A stretch of DNA of 64,000 nt, taken from positions 558,001-622,000 of the forward strand of contig JAZKJV010009615.1 in assembly GCA_037367405.1 (NCBI GenBank). Reading direction: 5' to 3'. The notes below the pieces were generated by a model. That model did not search any database, had not been told where the DNA came from, and saw only the letters and a program-made list of their open reading frames with translations. Each line of letters opens with the position of its first letter. Within the stretch, counting starts at the first letter, position 1. The position numbers and the translations under genes were made by a program. The DNA is from Ottelia alismoides. Taxonomy: Eukaryota > Streptophyta > Magnoliopsida > Alismatales > Hydrocharitaceae. This document shows, one piece after another, positions 42,929 to 56,200 of this stretch.

Positions 42929-45900
42929 TACAACTCATAGTCATGATTTCTTAGTTTTTGAGATTTAATTAAGTTGATGATTTAGATACTTAGATCTCAC
43001 CTTGTTTATTTGTGATGTCTTTGCATTGTTTTGAGTTAATTATATTTATTGAGTATACATCTAATGCTTAGATTTTTGTGGCATGGCTCATGTAGATCGA
43101 GGACGTTCGGGAGTCATGGAGGTGAGAGTCGGGAGCTCCTGCATCGAGGAGTTGCAGAAACACCTTCTGAAGCATCAGGAGATTAAATTAGGATTTTTGA
43201 TTCATTTTAATTGTTGTATACATTTGTAATAATTGCATTTCTATCAGTCATCGTTTGAGGGCTCGCATGTGTATTCATGGACTTCGACTTTCATATGGTG
43301 TGTGGAGTATGTTTCGCCCCTATCGGGTGGGACTCCACTTGAGTGTTTGATCTAGGCTTAGGCACGCGTCTCTCTGAACTCATAGTTCATTTCATATCAT
43401 ACATACTTGATCATAGGTAGGACACACTAATAAGCATTTAGGAGATTCTCTTCATCTCCATAGATTCATTGAGACGCACTTGAACATCAATCTACTTAAC
43501 CAAACTCCATTCACTTCTTCCGGCTAATAGTATCATATTTAGGATTCGACTTTTCTTGACTTGCATGCATGTTGCGATAAATATAAATTCCGTCTTGCAC
43601 TTGCATGGAGAATGCTGGAGGCATTGTAAGTACTTCTCTTGAGCATACATCATGATTTCTCATTACATCGACTTTTCTCGACATTCTACTCTTGATTGTA
43701 ACCTAGGATCTAAAATGGAATTGGTACTGGAAAATAAATGACGATTGCTTGATTATATATACATTAATTTTAGTGATAACCTAGGCATAAAATCAGGACT
43801 GATAATGCAACTCGACCTCAATAAAATGGAGTAAATTCACCTTGGATTACGGGAGAGCAAACCCAAACATTTTACGCAGGATGTGTTTGCATGTTTAGAG
43901 GTGATATTACATCCCTAGGATAGTGCCTAAAACCTACCATCAAACCTTGCGTAACAGACTTATAGTGTGGATGATCGTCAATAACATTGAGAAGATAACA
44001 TGACCAAGACTTATTGGTCTTCATGTGTGAAGTTGGTGAAATCAAAGGTGTTTGCTTGAGTGGTTGAGCCTTGATTGAGTATTCTGCCCAACCCTCACAT
44101 AAACACTAAACTCCATGTTCATCTCTGAAGATTCATCCATTTTGTAAATTCATTTGACCTAACCATAACTTGTATCTCGGTTCCCCAACCTTAGTTCCAT
44201 ATCCAGATACTAAGGCTCTTCTCCAGCCTAAGTATAGGGGGAACCATGTTCCATATGATTGTTCACCTCAGCCCCCCCCTCTTCATTGCTTATCTCTATA
44301 CTTTGTCTCTTCTCAACCTAAGTATAGGGGGCCCCGGGCCCCCTCCCCTTCTTCACTTATCGATCCCGCCTCTTAGTTCTCTTTCTATACTTAGGTTAGT
44401 TTTAACCTAAGTATAGGGTGGCGACCAAGTCAGTTCCCGTATATCTTTCTACATTCCAACACGAGCTATGGATTCATATCACTTTGTGCTATGAGGACAT
44501 AGCAAAAGCTAAATATATGGGGTATACTGTATATATTTCATATATATGTTAGCCATAGTTCATATTTTGAAATTTTTCGAACTTTTGGGGCTAGGTTAAA
44601 GTACTAGTGAACTGATTTGTGTAAAAATGTTTATAAATGCTTTGAATTTTTTCTGACTATGCGATATTGTTTTGAAAAATGTTTGACATTGGTTGAAAAA
44701 TGGGATTTTACTTGTTTTGAAAAATTTTGAAAAATGTTTTGAAAATCTATATATTTTGTGACATCATTTGGAAAATCTTTTTCAAAAATCTTTTCAAAAT
44801 TGAGGGTGTAAATGAGACTAACTTTGTGTTTGTAAATACTTCTAACCTTTCAAAACCCCGTAAAAATTGAAAAAAAAGCATTAACAGTTTTGAATTAGTG
44901 TATCCTAGATACTGTCACTTTCACTCAAGATTTGAGGAATAAAGAAACTTTGGTTTATGAAGTCTTATGAGTATGAGTAACCACCCTTAGTCATTAGAGT
45001 TTGAGACTTATTAATCCACATTTCCCTAGTTTGAAAGATATGGAATCTATATTGCTCACTTCATCTCTAATTTAAAGAACATGATGCACACATCACTTGC
45101 ACAACTGTATTGATGATGAGTTGTTTGAGGTTTCACTTGAGGAATTAGGATATGAGATTTAAGTCTAGACCCAATCTTATGATACTCGAGGATGAGATAA
45201 AATCAATGAATGCTTCATGAAACCTGAGTGAGCCAATATGAGAACACGTTTTCATGTTATCTCTTGATAGGGACCTATGTACCAGGGTGTGATGAAATCT
45301 AAAACAGTTGACCAGTGTGCGCTAACTTGGTAAAAGCAGTGGAGCTAGCCTACAAGAAAAAGAAAATAAATAGGAGAAAGGCTCTCACAGTATAAAGACA
45401 TACTATAAAGAACTTACATCAAAGGCAAGCGCTTCCAACCATTTTTAAATGTCCACTTAGACCAAAGCTATTAGGACCTTAAGAGTTGGGCTAGCGTTTA
45501 AAAAGGGATCTACATCGTAAGAGATACAAGTCTAGGTGTCGAAGGTATATTGGATACTCAAAAGAGACACATCCCAGTCTATTCCCAAGAAAACAATTGT
45601 AAAAACTCCAAATTCTCCTGACAGACACACTGATCAACAACAAAAAATATACTTGTGTTGAGTAATAAGTCACATGAGAGGATATTTGTTCCAATGAGAG
45701 GGAGAGAAGAAATTAAACAAACCTATGCCCTCCATCAAGTAGCCTTCCTCTTCACTTTCAAAGTCTGACAACAAAAGAGACGGTGGATCGGATGCAAGAA
45801 CTGATTCATTTCCTAGTGTTGAGGATTGGGTCTTGAGGAGAGTCTCTTGGACTAGAACTTTGGGTGACATTTCAATTCGACTCTCATAAGTGCAATGCAC

Positions 45901-46113
45901 GCTAAATGTCATATCCTTATTATATGTACATACAGAAAGTCTGATAATTATAGAAGTTGGAACCCTTTTGACAAGAGCTTGGTTCGACCTAGCTATTTTA
46001 GGATCACTAAAACAAAAAAATTCTTAATGAATTAAGTCTTGAAACTTCACATGCAGTGTCAAGGATTAATTAGACTCTTTCATTCTTTAAATTCTCAAGG
46101 ACAAGCATGGTTT
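42929..46113 (+). other. LARD internal domain, non-coding
   Basis: Only short ORFs. One of 48 codons at 43083-43229 (MAHVDRGRSGVMEVRVGSSC start) follows the primer site where gag would begin, but it has no known motif. No RT, RNase H or integrase signature in any frame. Confidence 0.65.
44227..44419 (+). repeat. Internal polypurine-tract-like repeats CCTAAGTATAGGG
   Basis: CCTAAGTATAGGGGG at 44227-44241 and 44317-44331, and CCTAAGTATAGGGTG near 44406. An inverted CTATACTTAGG lies at about 44387. All resemble the terminal tract AAGTATAGGGGG at 46114. They may be extra plus-strand priming sites or a repeated structural motif. Confidence 0.75.
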
Positions 46114-46128
46114 AAGTATAGGGGGTAA
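46114..46128 (+). other. LARD polypurine tract
   Basis: AAGTATAGGGGGTAA immediately before the TG that opens the 3' LTR at 46129. Confidence 0.75.
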
Positions 46129-48821
46129 TGAATATCTGATTTATCATCACATTTATTATTTATTATCCTCCTAGCTTAGACATTCCAATAAAATCTAACC
46201 CTAATTCACTAATATTAACAAGCTAATATATGCTCTTAATTAGCCCTAATTATTTTATAATACCATTATTAAAAATCCCCAAAAAATAGATAATTATTGA
46301 GACTATATTTGTTTTGGCTTTTTCTATAAATTTAAAATACAAAAAATAGCAAAAGATTTAATAGAAGTGTTTTTAATGACATAAAATACTTATAAAAAGT
46401 ATGGTTTGTATAGATGATTTATTTCAGCTTTTTGTTCAACATGGAACTTGTAGATCTCAATGAAATCTACAAATTTCACGTTTTCTGTTTTTTCTAATTT
46501 GATCTTTACTACTTCTTTTATCTTTTTATTTGTTTTTCATGTTTGTTATTTTCCTATTGGGATATGTGGCTATCTCTGGAGAAACCACGTGACCCGACCT
46601 TCCTCACCATTCGCCCGCACTCCAGTCATCTGATGTGATCTCTCTGATCACATCAAGGATGCTCGCTTCCGCTTACTCCTCTTCCCTTGGATCTAATTTC
46701 CAGATCCCATCTAGACCGTCTGCTCCCACTCTTTTCTTAGTCATTCAATGAGATCTCCAGATCTCATCACTACCTCACATCAGTGCCCCAACCTCAGCCC
46801 ATGGATATTCATATCTAATGGCTGAGGAATCGTCTTCTGCACCCGTAACTGCCCACTCCCTCACCGTACCTCTTTCTTCTCCCATTTTCCCTAAGAACCC
46901 CACGTCGTCTCTCCACTCACCAACCATCCCTCGACGTCATTCTAATCTCCTTCTATCTTGCGTAACCATTAATCCCACTTGATTTGCTATCTATGGCTGA
47001 CTCACGTCATTTACAAAACAACTCGACCACCTCTGTAACTGTTGTTACCACCTCCTTCAAACCCTCCTCCTCACCCTCTGTTCATAATCGTCCACCATTC
47101 AATGACCAAAGGATGAGTATCGATCCTCCCTCCTATGATAGAGGGTGGAGGATTGGGTTGGGCGAAGACCACTTTACACCCGATGTCGACCCATGGTTCT
47201 CTCCCACCATGTTACAGCAACTGAGCTGCCCTTCGAGCCCCCTGGACTGGTTGACCATGTTGAGCAAAGACTAGATATTCACTTGAAACTCAACTCAAGC
47301 CTTCCCTTCACCTTCGGCGTCCCTGTCGATCTTCAGGTATGACCCCTAACTTTCCTTTGTATTTTCTCTTATTTAATTAGGTGTTCATGTACTCTCCCAC
47401 CACCAATTAAGCATCCACCCAACTCCGTAGGATACCCCTGATCCTCGTGGGGGTCTAGAACAACTTCTCCTATCCTTCATACCCTTCTCCACTCCTTACC
47501 TTCTTCTCCGACTATGTCGGAGGAGGACTCATTTAGGGATCGACCCTCTTCTCTTGATAACCCTCTGTCCACTTCAGCACGCACCACACAAGCTTCAACT
47601 ATTCGTACTTAACCATCTTGTAGGTACATTATTCATTTGCAAGACTTCAGGCGGAGCTCTGTTCTAGAGCTCTGCCTCTGACGAATGTTCATCAACAACC
47701 ACTTCCAGAAGGCTCTGCACCTCCTTCAACTATAGGGCTTCATTAACATGTCCTCACAATTCTTCCTAGGGCATCAACAATTGTGTAGGAGAAGGGTGGA
47801 GCTCCAACTACCTGGTCGGAGCCCTATTTGCGTCGCCATTGAGCGAAGGAGGAGAAGCCTCGAGTTACAGGTGTTGTTGGATGTCACCCTCTGGGTGCCA
47901 ATCCAATGAATTAGTGCATGCCACGTCGTCCACTCTGGAGCGCAAAGGCTTGGAGGGACCGAGCCTCTCCTGAAGAAGCCTCAGGTCTCCAAGTGTTCTG
48001 AGGCACCTGCGCCAGCCCCCTCCCCCTCTACCCAAGCTTGTGCCCATGTGCCTAGCACGTGAGGGGCTGGAAAAGTTGCAGCTGGAGCCCGCACATTTCT
48101 TCAAATTGCAATTAGGTCTCCGTGCATGGAAATTTAAAAGAAGTCCCTCTAGGTTTTCACTATTGTGTTTTGCATACTTTATCTATTTAGTTTTATGTTT
48201 TTATTTACATTTATGCCCCTAGACCTTTTTTCTTATAACTTGAGCATGCAGATTCTTATTAATGATTTCAGTTTATTTTGTTGCTTATTTAATTCTCTAT
48301 CTAATGACAATAATTATTTATTGCTTTGACACTTCGAACAGTATGTTAAATTTGTGATATGATGTGTCTACCTCTCATTTATTTAAAATGCCTTTTGCTT
48401 TAGTTTAGTTCATCAAATGAACCTTGAAGTGAATTGCAAATTCATTTCTGAATTACTTGATCTTTTTAGGGGTATACTTATATATTTGTTTGCATTGCAT
48501 CATAATGATGTCGTATTTTATTATCTCATTTAATTGCATAAAAATAAAACAAAAAATGCATCTTGATCACCCATTCTGTCCTCACATGTTATTTGCATTG
48601 TTTGTGTGCTATTGACCTAAGTTGACAACTAATCACTTAGTTTAGGTATTATTATCTGAGTAATGATATTAGGTAGCTTGTGTCCATGTGTTCGACCTTG
48701 GTGTACTTATCAAGTAAAAAATTGCCCCACAATATTCAACACTTGAGGTTTTTGATACATCTCTTTCCATCTCCTATACTGCAATCATTTATTATTAAAA
48801 GAGGTAAAAGGTGATTTATCA
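46129..48821 (+). repeat. LARD 3' LTR
   Basis: Begins TGAATATCTGATTTATCATC after the polypurine tract and ends GGTGATTTATCA. Near-terminal TGATTTATCA words occur at both ends. Length 2,693 bp. Confidence 0.78.
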
Positions 48822-50036
48822 TGGATATACAAGCATGATAACTTATATGATGGTATATATATATATATATCCATGAATCTAAGACCTTTTGCTTACATTG
48901 TATTATTTGGTCTAGTTATCGTAACTGAATATTATTAGTGAATGGAGGAAACCAAGAAATAATGCCTCACGTTCGAAATTATAGAAGATCCACTCAAAAT
49001 CAAGCAATTCCATCGAAATGAGTATGGTTGTATGTGTGATAGATTCTATTATACCATGACTACAATTGAACCTAATTCTTACATGTGCTCATGATACTCT
49101 TTTTCAACTTTTATGGTATATTTCTTAGCTCAAGATCCCTCTTATTTTGAGTTCAATTTTTCAATTCCCCCTGCAGTTCTAGCTTTAATTTTGTATTTTA
49201 AATAACACATTTATCATTTAATTTTTTTATTACCCATGATTCTGTTTATCATTGTTTTCTATGGATGTTTTCATCTAAATTCTGCGTCACCTTCCACGAT
49301 ATTATCATTTAATCCTCTCATAAGATTATACTTCTTCTCCTCTTTCTTCCGTCCAATCCAGGAATGCTGCTTCTATACTCGACATATGTGTAGATCAGAG
49401 CCCTTGGAATCAAAGCGATAAAAATATCAACATAAACACAAGCATATTTTGCCACTTGTTACTAGCCCCTTGGATTTGGAAGAAATAACACTTTGAAGAA
49501 TTCTTGCATTCAAGTTCATTTACTGAGAAACTTTCACATGTGACCATTCATCTTTCAGTTTCGGCAGAAGTACCTCCACTATTAGGGTAGCAACAAATCG
49601 GGCAAGAGGTTACTAGAACTTGAATTTAGGTTCTTGTAGGGCTTGAAATAAAATCAAACATAATCCATTTCTTTATGAGAGTTATTGAAAGGAAAAAATT
49701 AATGATATGTTTTTTTCTTAAAACTTTATTAGAGGCTTGCAGTAAACAACCTCTTCATATTTTATTTTATATAATTTCCTGTGCATGTTAGTTTTTCACT
49801 TTTATTTTTAAATGCTCATCAGGATTTCTCTTTTTAATTCATAATAACCTGCATACATAATACTAGGACCTATAAAATTACCATAAATCGAAATTATGCA
49901 GTATTACTATTAAAAAAATTCAAAGCCAAATATATTTATTGTAAATTAGATAAATAAAAGCATGAGAACCATCTAATATTCAAAAAAAATCATAAAACAT
50001 AAAAATCTTGCAAAAATAAATCCTATATTATATAAG
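48822..50036. other. AT-rich intergenic DNA, no feature recognised
   Basis: A (TA)n run lies at about 48855-48870; otherwise unstructured. The 9,145-bp-spaced repeat begins at its right edge. Confidence 0.6.
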
Positions 50037-51980
50037 CATTATATACACTAAATCAATCTTCCAAAAAAATATATTATATTATTTTTAAAAAGTTAAAAAC
50101 ACATAAAGATCTCAAATAGATTAAGAAATTCATAAAAATTAAAAAAACTAATTATTTTTTTGAAAAAATATTTTATAGATCTCTATTCCTTTTAAAACAA
50201 AACCAAAAACCCAAATAAAAATAATAAAACCATATCTTTAAAATCCCAAGACCTTGATTTTATTCTATAATTTTTATAACAATTCTCTATAACTTCTATT
50301 GATTTCTAATTCTTATATTTTTAAATATTGATCTCCATTGCTTAGTAAAATCATCCTCTAGTACTTATATTAATTCTATTCAAATAATATAATATTCTTC
50401 AAATGCTCCACTTTTTTATAATAAAATCATTCTCAAATAATTTTTTTTAAAATCAGCTAAAAGTCTAATTTATTGTCAAAATATACAAAAATTTATAACT
50501 AAGCTAACAAGTATTTTATTTAATTCATTAATATATTTATATATAGGTATTTTTACCTCACGAACCCTAAAAACTTTGAAAATTCCAGCTCGACCTTCTA
50601 AACATCATTATTACCCCCTCAACCCCGTAAACATGCTCTGTCTAATCAGACAAACCGTTCCATCAATTTTACTTTTACTCGAGTTAATACATTAGGTTAA
50701 CGTTAAGTTAATCTAACCAGGGAAGAATTACATGGTGGATCTTTCACCTCCCTATCTCCTTTGTCCTCTTCTTCTCCCTCCATTCTTTTTCTTCCTCTTT
50801 ATTTTCTATCTCTTCACCTCATATCCATCCATCCACCAAATCACTAATTTTTATTTTTTTCACGGATAAACCATCCCTTCTGATCATGAAAATGGTTTTT
50901 TCCAGTTTTTTAAGGATGGTTTCTTCAACCGAATGATCAAGTGTTTAAACTTGCTAAACAAATAAATGTAGGTACTGATGAATCTTGATGAGCTTGAAAA
51001 TCATCTCTTTAATTGGCGATAATTGTAGTATAGGAGACAAAATTTGATTCAGTAAAAACCACAATCTTTGAATGTTATGGAGAATTTTTACTTGACAAGT
51101 ATTCCAAGGTCGAACACAGTGAACATTGATTTTTAGTAGCATGGTTTTAAATTAGATTAAATAAATAATTAAATATGATGATGAAAATACAATGAAATGA
51201 GATGCAATGCAAATAAATTAAACAGAAAGATAAGCATCGGATCTGAGATTATGGTTTTTAATCCAAACAATAATAATCAATATCCTTGAAATCAAATCAT
51301 AGATCAAAAGGATAAATTTGAGAAATATTTATCAATAAAATCTAGGTTGTATGCTAGAAGGTTAATCACTCAAATAATAACCTTGCAAATATTCAGATCA
51401 ATTGAGAAGAATTATCCTCAAACTTCCCTACAAATCCTTAAATAAATCAATTTCTAATTACATGAAAAGTTAGAGAAAATGATTAGTTTCAACTCAATGA
51501 CTCCTACATAAATTAGATCCTCAATTAAAAACCACATATAGTCACAAGGGAATTAATCAAATAGAAAATCCACAATCGAACCCCTGCAAGGATTCGATCC
51601 TCAAAGGTTATCAATAGAAATACTTAGCAAATTAAATATTCTTTATTGCATACCCTGCAGAACAAATCATTAATCCACTCAATAAAATAGTGCACAAAAT
51701 GTCAAAATTTAGCATGCATATATCAAGAGATTTAGCAAATAATTCTCATCAATAAATATCTTCAGATTTGTTCACAAAGACATATAACGTGAAAGAGCAC
51801 GGGATAAGATTGAAAATGACATGTTATATGCTAAATGTGGAGTTCAAATGAGAAAGCCATGTTAAACTGAATTTCCAAGGATTAAAATGTAATAATAATC
51901 CTTCTCAAATTGGTCCTTAGAGGACTTATCTGTAATTCACGAAAGTCGGGAGAGTCTTTCTGCAAATTTTCCATAGAGGA

Positions 51981-51995
51981 ACGTGCTTGGCACGT
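51981..51995. promoter_or_regulatory. ACGTGC-TTG-GCACGT palindrome
   Basis: Inverted ACGTGC arms three bases apart; the downstream half extends to CACGTGCC, a G-box core. Duplicated at 61126-61140. Confidence 0.6.
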
Positions 51996-52239
51996 GCCTC
52001 AACAATTGGGGATCTTTTTGTAATTCTTGAAATTGTGAGGGTACTAACACAATTTACCCAAGAATGTGCACCACACGTGACTTCTGGATAGAGGACCTTC
52101 TTTTTAGTCCTGGAACTTGGAGAGTGGAACTTGCAATTTGCCCACAAGGTGTGTCGCGCATGTGAACACCAGTTGATAGGTGTTGACTTGTGATTTGATG
52201 GTAAATGGGGGGGGGGGAGGTAAGAAAATGTTTCCCATC

Positions 52240-52260
52240 CTCACGTGCCTCGCACGTGAG
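52240..52260. promoter_or_regulatory. CTCACGTGC-CTC-GCACGTGAG palindrome
   Basis: Perfect 9-base inverted arms each containing CACGTG, with a 3-base loop. Duplicated at 61382-61402. It lies in the antisense LTR-like region. Confidence 0.65.
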
Positions 52261-53917
52261 AGGGGAGCGGTGGAAGCAGTAAGCGGAGCATGCAACGATT
52301 GTAGAGGCTCCTCCTCCTAGAACTAGAGGCGCAGGGGCTTCTTGCAGGAGGAGAACCAATCGATGGTGGCGATGACTTCTGTAGGGTGGCTTTGGCAGAG
52401 TAGACGAGCAATGTTGGGGACATGTTCGAGCGTGACCGGGCTGGAGATGTTGGTGGTTAAGTATGAGCGGGGCGGAGCTCGGTGGAGCAGCTGGACCTGC
52501 ATGGGTTAAAAAATCGCAAGCGAAGAGGAAAATGGTTGGGCTCATGTGGAGGTGAGAGAATTTGAGCGGAGCTCTAATCTTTGCAAGAATGGAGGTGGAC
52601 GGAGATTCGGAAAAATAGAAGGAAATCGAAGAGGGGGAGAAGGGTGAGATGGATTTGGATCGAAGTTCACCAGGGAACAAGGAGGTAGAAGCTCCCTGGT
52701 GTTGTAGGTACAATAATAAAAGCAACTATAAATATATAAATATATATAAGGAGGGTTAGAAAATACCAGTATCGGATTTTATGCAATACCAATTTGATGA
52801 TGAAATGAATTACCAACTTGCCGAGGCGTGCAAAATGTACTGATCTTAAGAATAGATTCGTACCCCCATGGAGCTTCCGATGGTGCAATCGATATTGGTA
52901 AGACTACTCTCCATGATACAACGGCGAGATCTCAATGGGTATGCACGTACCAACATCGATATCTATTGAGCGACGATAGATCATTCCTTCAAGTTGACTC
53001 GCTCCGAAAGAATAGAGTGGATAGAATGATTATGTATTATGTATTAAGAAAGAAAATGCTATAGGCCCCTTTATATACATACACAACAAGGGAACATTAC
53101 ATATTTAAAACAATCAATTATATCCTCCATTTAATTTGAATAGTAATTATTCATAAAATAACGTATTAAAATATAATAATGAGGATTCAATATTCTCATA
53201 ATGTGCACAACATCCATCATTATTATTATAAAGTAAAATGTGTAACATACAACATGCATACAAAATTACACAAAAGATTTAAATATTATATTAATGATAT
53301 TATTAATAATATATTGACAATAAATCATATCCATGTAAAGATATTAGAAAACATGATAGTGATATAATATCACTAATAAACTATCATGCAAAAAAACGTA
53401 TGCTATAAATTACATGCTCATTGATGCTAACCAAATAAAGTTCATGTACCAATAAATATAAAATAAATTCACCTTTATGTTTTTAACAAACTAATAAAAG
53501 TATTTGAAATATAATAAAACATCAACAGGTGTTTAATCACTCGAAGGACCTTATGAATGGGGCATGAGCTCCTACAGCATAGAGCTACTACATGGTTGGA
53601 AGATGTCGCAGGTCACACTGATCTCAGCTCTGTAGTCGCTTCCTTACAACTCTTACCTGGAGTAGACGTCGAGGATGGGGGAAAGATATCTGATGGTAGA
53701 TGCTCAGATCGATGGACGAAGATGGCATTTTATGAGGAGGAGGAGGCAACGATTGGAAGGGACGATCAATGGGGCGATGTTACATGGCACGACCGTAACG
53801 ATCGAAGGTGGAAGGGCATAAGGGAGGAAGAGGTGCAAGGGCCGTGGCGGAGGTGCGAGGTGGGCGGCGACCATTACAAGGGAGGGAGGAGGGTGGCAGG
53901 CGTAAGGGGTTGCTCAG

Positions 53918-53936
53918 GCACGTGCTACGCACGTGC
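53918..53936. promoter_or_regulatory. GCACGTGC-TAC-GCACGTGC double G-box
   Basis: Two self-complementary GCACGTGC boxes three bases apart. CACGTACGTG lies about 20 bp downstream and CACGTGTC near 54080. Duplicated at +9,142. Confidence 0.65.
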
Positions 53937-54858
53937 ACGCTGAGGGAGATGGTGTCACGTACGTGGCACATGCGGGAGGAAAGATAAGGGTTGGTGAGGG
54001 GTCACGTAATGAGCATGTAACCAGGCATGGGCAGAGGAGAGAGAAAGTGAGGTTCCATGTGACACGCTCAGCGGCTGTCACGTGTCACCTCGAAAAAATT
54101 TGAAAACATAATGAGAAAGAAAAATGGAAAAAAATAGAAGGAGGCCTCGGATCTAAAAATTTCCTTCACAAAAGTTGATCAGCTCGACAAGATCTACAAC
54201 TCATGAAGGATTCCAGGAGCAAAAGAGATCATCTGTACAAAGTGGTATTTTTGGTGTTTCCCCATGTGTATAGAAAACCTGCTTTTTGAGATTTTACAAT
54301 TTTTCGATGCTTTTAAAAAAGAACCAAAAATCCAAAAAAATATGATAAAATAAAAGACACTTAATTACATATTAAATATTTTTGGATTTTTAATGAATAA
54401 GAAAATAGGGAAATTAAATAGAAGTATGAAACACGCGTATTTTGTAAAGACTCACAAAGGTCACTCGGAATTAGTCAGTTTCTTTGATTTCAATCTTAAT
54501 CTAGATTTGAATTTTTATACTACTTGATAAAACTTTCGTCAAAGAATAGAAATGAAAAATAAATAAAGTAAAAAAGATTAATTATGTACATAAAAACTCT
54601 AGTTGAAAATCACAAAAAGGTAAAATACGCAAAAGAGGCCTAAAACCCAACTTTCACAAATGAGCTCTGAATTTTATTAAATTGGTCTTGTTTTGAAGGT
54701 ATTTGAAAATAGAGTACTTTAAAAGTGAGTAGACAAAAATCAGACACTGTATGAGAGAGACATGCATATTTTAGTCTGTCAGATGTGAAATTAGGTTTTG
54801 GGTTTATTTGTCACTTATTTGAGTTAGCAATTTTTTTATTTTTTATTTATTCTTGTTA

Positions 54859-56200
54859 GTAATATCTACAAAATGGAGGTAGCTTCAGGTCAATAAGAGT
54901 TAGGATGAATTAATTAAAAATTGGGAATTTTAGCTTATTTTTAAGTCAATTTACACTTGGATTTTAGGTTCCTTATTTTATGCAATTATACAGGATGAAA
55001 TGCGAAAATTATTTACACATGTATGCGTGCTAATGATGTTGTATTAATTATTAAATGCATATAGATTTTTGGAGAACATAGCATGATTGACGATTTTTAG
55101 CATGTTGAATCAGAGATTCATTGAATCTACATTTCATCAACTTTATTCTTTCATTTTGACCTTTAAACCTTAGCTAAATGCATTTATATAACACTATTTT
55201 GCATAAAACAGCCTTCACTATTTACACTGTAAATATTATATAAAATATTGTATTTAAATCCAAAATAAAAGAATAAAGAAAAGAAAAGAAAAGAAAAAGG
55301 AATGAAATACCACATATATCGAATTATCCTAAACCTCGAGATATATGCATCATGATGAATGGTCGACATGGAATAAAGTATTGGGAGATAAGGGCCAAAA
55401 ATAACATAAAGCCGTAATTTTCAATTCATCAATAAGTCTATTTTTGGACTTATTTTATCCTTTATTATTCACACATCAAATCAATAAACTTTTAACATGA
55501 AACTTGTAGATAAAAATACATAGCAAATACAAAATTTATTTCATTAAAAAGTAATGCACAGTGTGCCCTAGACACTAAAAATAAAAAGATAAAATAAAAA
55601 CTCCCTAGACTTGTATCTTCTCCATATGAACTCAAAATTCACCAAACTCACTTTATTGATCTTGAACTTAAATTATATATTTAATGAGGCTGGTTTCATT
55701 GAATTCAGAGTTAAGATGCAAAAGTTAGGTTTTGGGCTCTCATTGTGCAATGTACTTGAATAAAATAATCAATTTGTTTATTCTTTGTATTTTTTACTAT
55801 TTTATTTTTTTAAATAATTTTGTAAATATTATTCACAATACATATCCAATGTTAAAATAAAATAATGCAATTAAAAATATGTTAAAATAAATAAGTTGTT
55901 ATCATATATAGATGAATTATACATTTATATATCTATATATTATACATACTTATTTATTTATGTGTATTTAGATATATTATAAATATATTAATTATGTATA
56001 TAAAATAATAAAATTCGAAATAGGAAATGGAAATAAAATACCTAACATATATGTAAATATACCTATAAATGTACATACAGAAAGTAACCTATAATAAATC
56101 AACTTGTAAAAATAAATAAAATTTATCGTAAAATACTATATAAAATAATAAATATTTTTGTGTTTTAAGAAAAAATAATAAATAATTACTATATAATTTT
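54859..56200. other. AT-rich DNA between the two LTR-like regions
   Basis: No coding motif. An AACATGAAACTTGTAGAT word at about 55495, also present in the LARD LTRs, hints at another decayed LTR. Confidence 0.5.

Larger units (their letters stand above)
40471..48821 (+). mobile_element. Non-coding LTR retrotransposon (LARD-like)
   Basis: Two diverged direct repeats (40471-42908 and 46129-48821) share blocks such as GTTCAACATG.AACTTGTAGATCT, GATGAGATCTCCAG-like sequence, TTCGACCTTGG and a final GTGATTYATCA. A primer site begins two bases after the left LTR, and a polypurine tract precedes the right LTR. The 3.2-kb internal domain has no gag or pol motif, so the element is a large retrotransposon derivative needing helper proteins. 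The left LTR appears truncated or unalignable at its 5' end. The LTRs have many differences, so insertion is old. No target duplication was recovered. Confidence 0.8.
50976..54300 (-). mobile_element. Antisense LTR-like sequence related to the LARD LTR
   Basis: On the minus strand, GTGTTCGACCTTGGAATACT, TCAAGTAAAAATTC, ATTGTGGTTTTT and CTCCTATACTACAATTAT follow one another to a terminal GATTCATCA at 50984-50976, the order found at the ends of the LARD LTRs. Upstream, TTGTACAGATGAT and GTTGTAGATCT near 54220-54180 match the 5' part of that LTR. No primer site follows the end, so this may be a solo or rearranged LTR of a sister family. A second copy is at 60121 to about 63442. The outer limit is approximate. 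Confidence 0.65.
50037..54858. repeat. Long direct repeat, copy 1 (spacing 9,145 bp)
   Basis: Starts CATTATATACACTAAATC and matches 59182-64000 almost base for base. Differences noticed: G at 50405 against A, an 11-base G run at 52207-52217 against 8, and G near 54395 against A. The match probably continues past 54858, but copy 2 is cut by the window end. It contains the antisense LTR and the G-box palindromes. Paired ORFs, including a 223-codon minus-strand frame at 52054-52725, are simply duplicated LTR sequence. Confidence 0.95.

Noticed and set aside
50970..51010. Hammerhead-ribozyme-like CTGATGA followed by GAAA (retrozyme idea)
   Set aside because: The bases between do not form stem II and no cleavage-site helices pair; it is the end of an LTR.
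52054..52725. 223-codon minus-strand ORF, repeated at 61199-61867
   Set aside because: Conserved only because the DNA is duplicated. The peptide is Ser/Pro/His-rich with no motif, lies in LTR-like sequence, and tolerates the G-run change only because that is a multiple of three.
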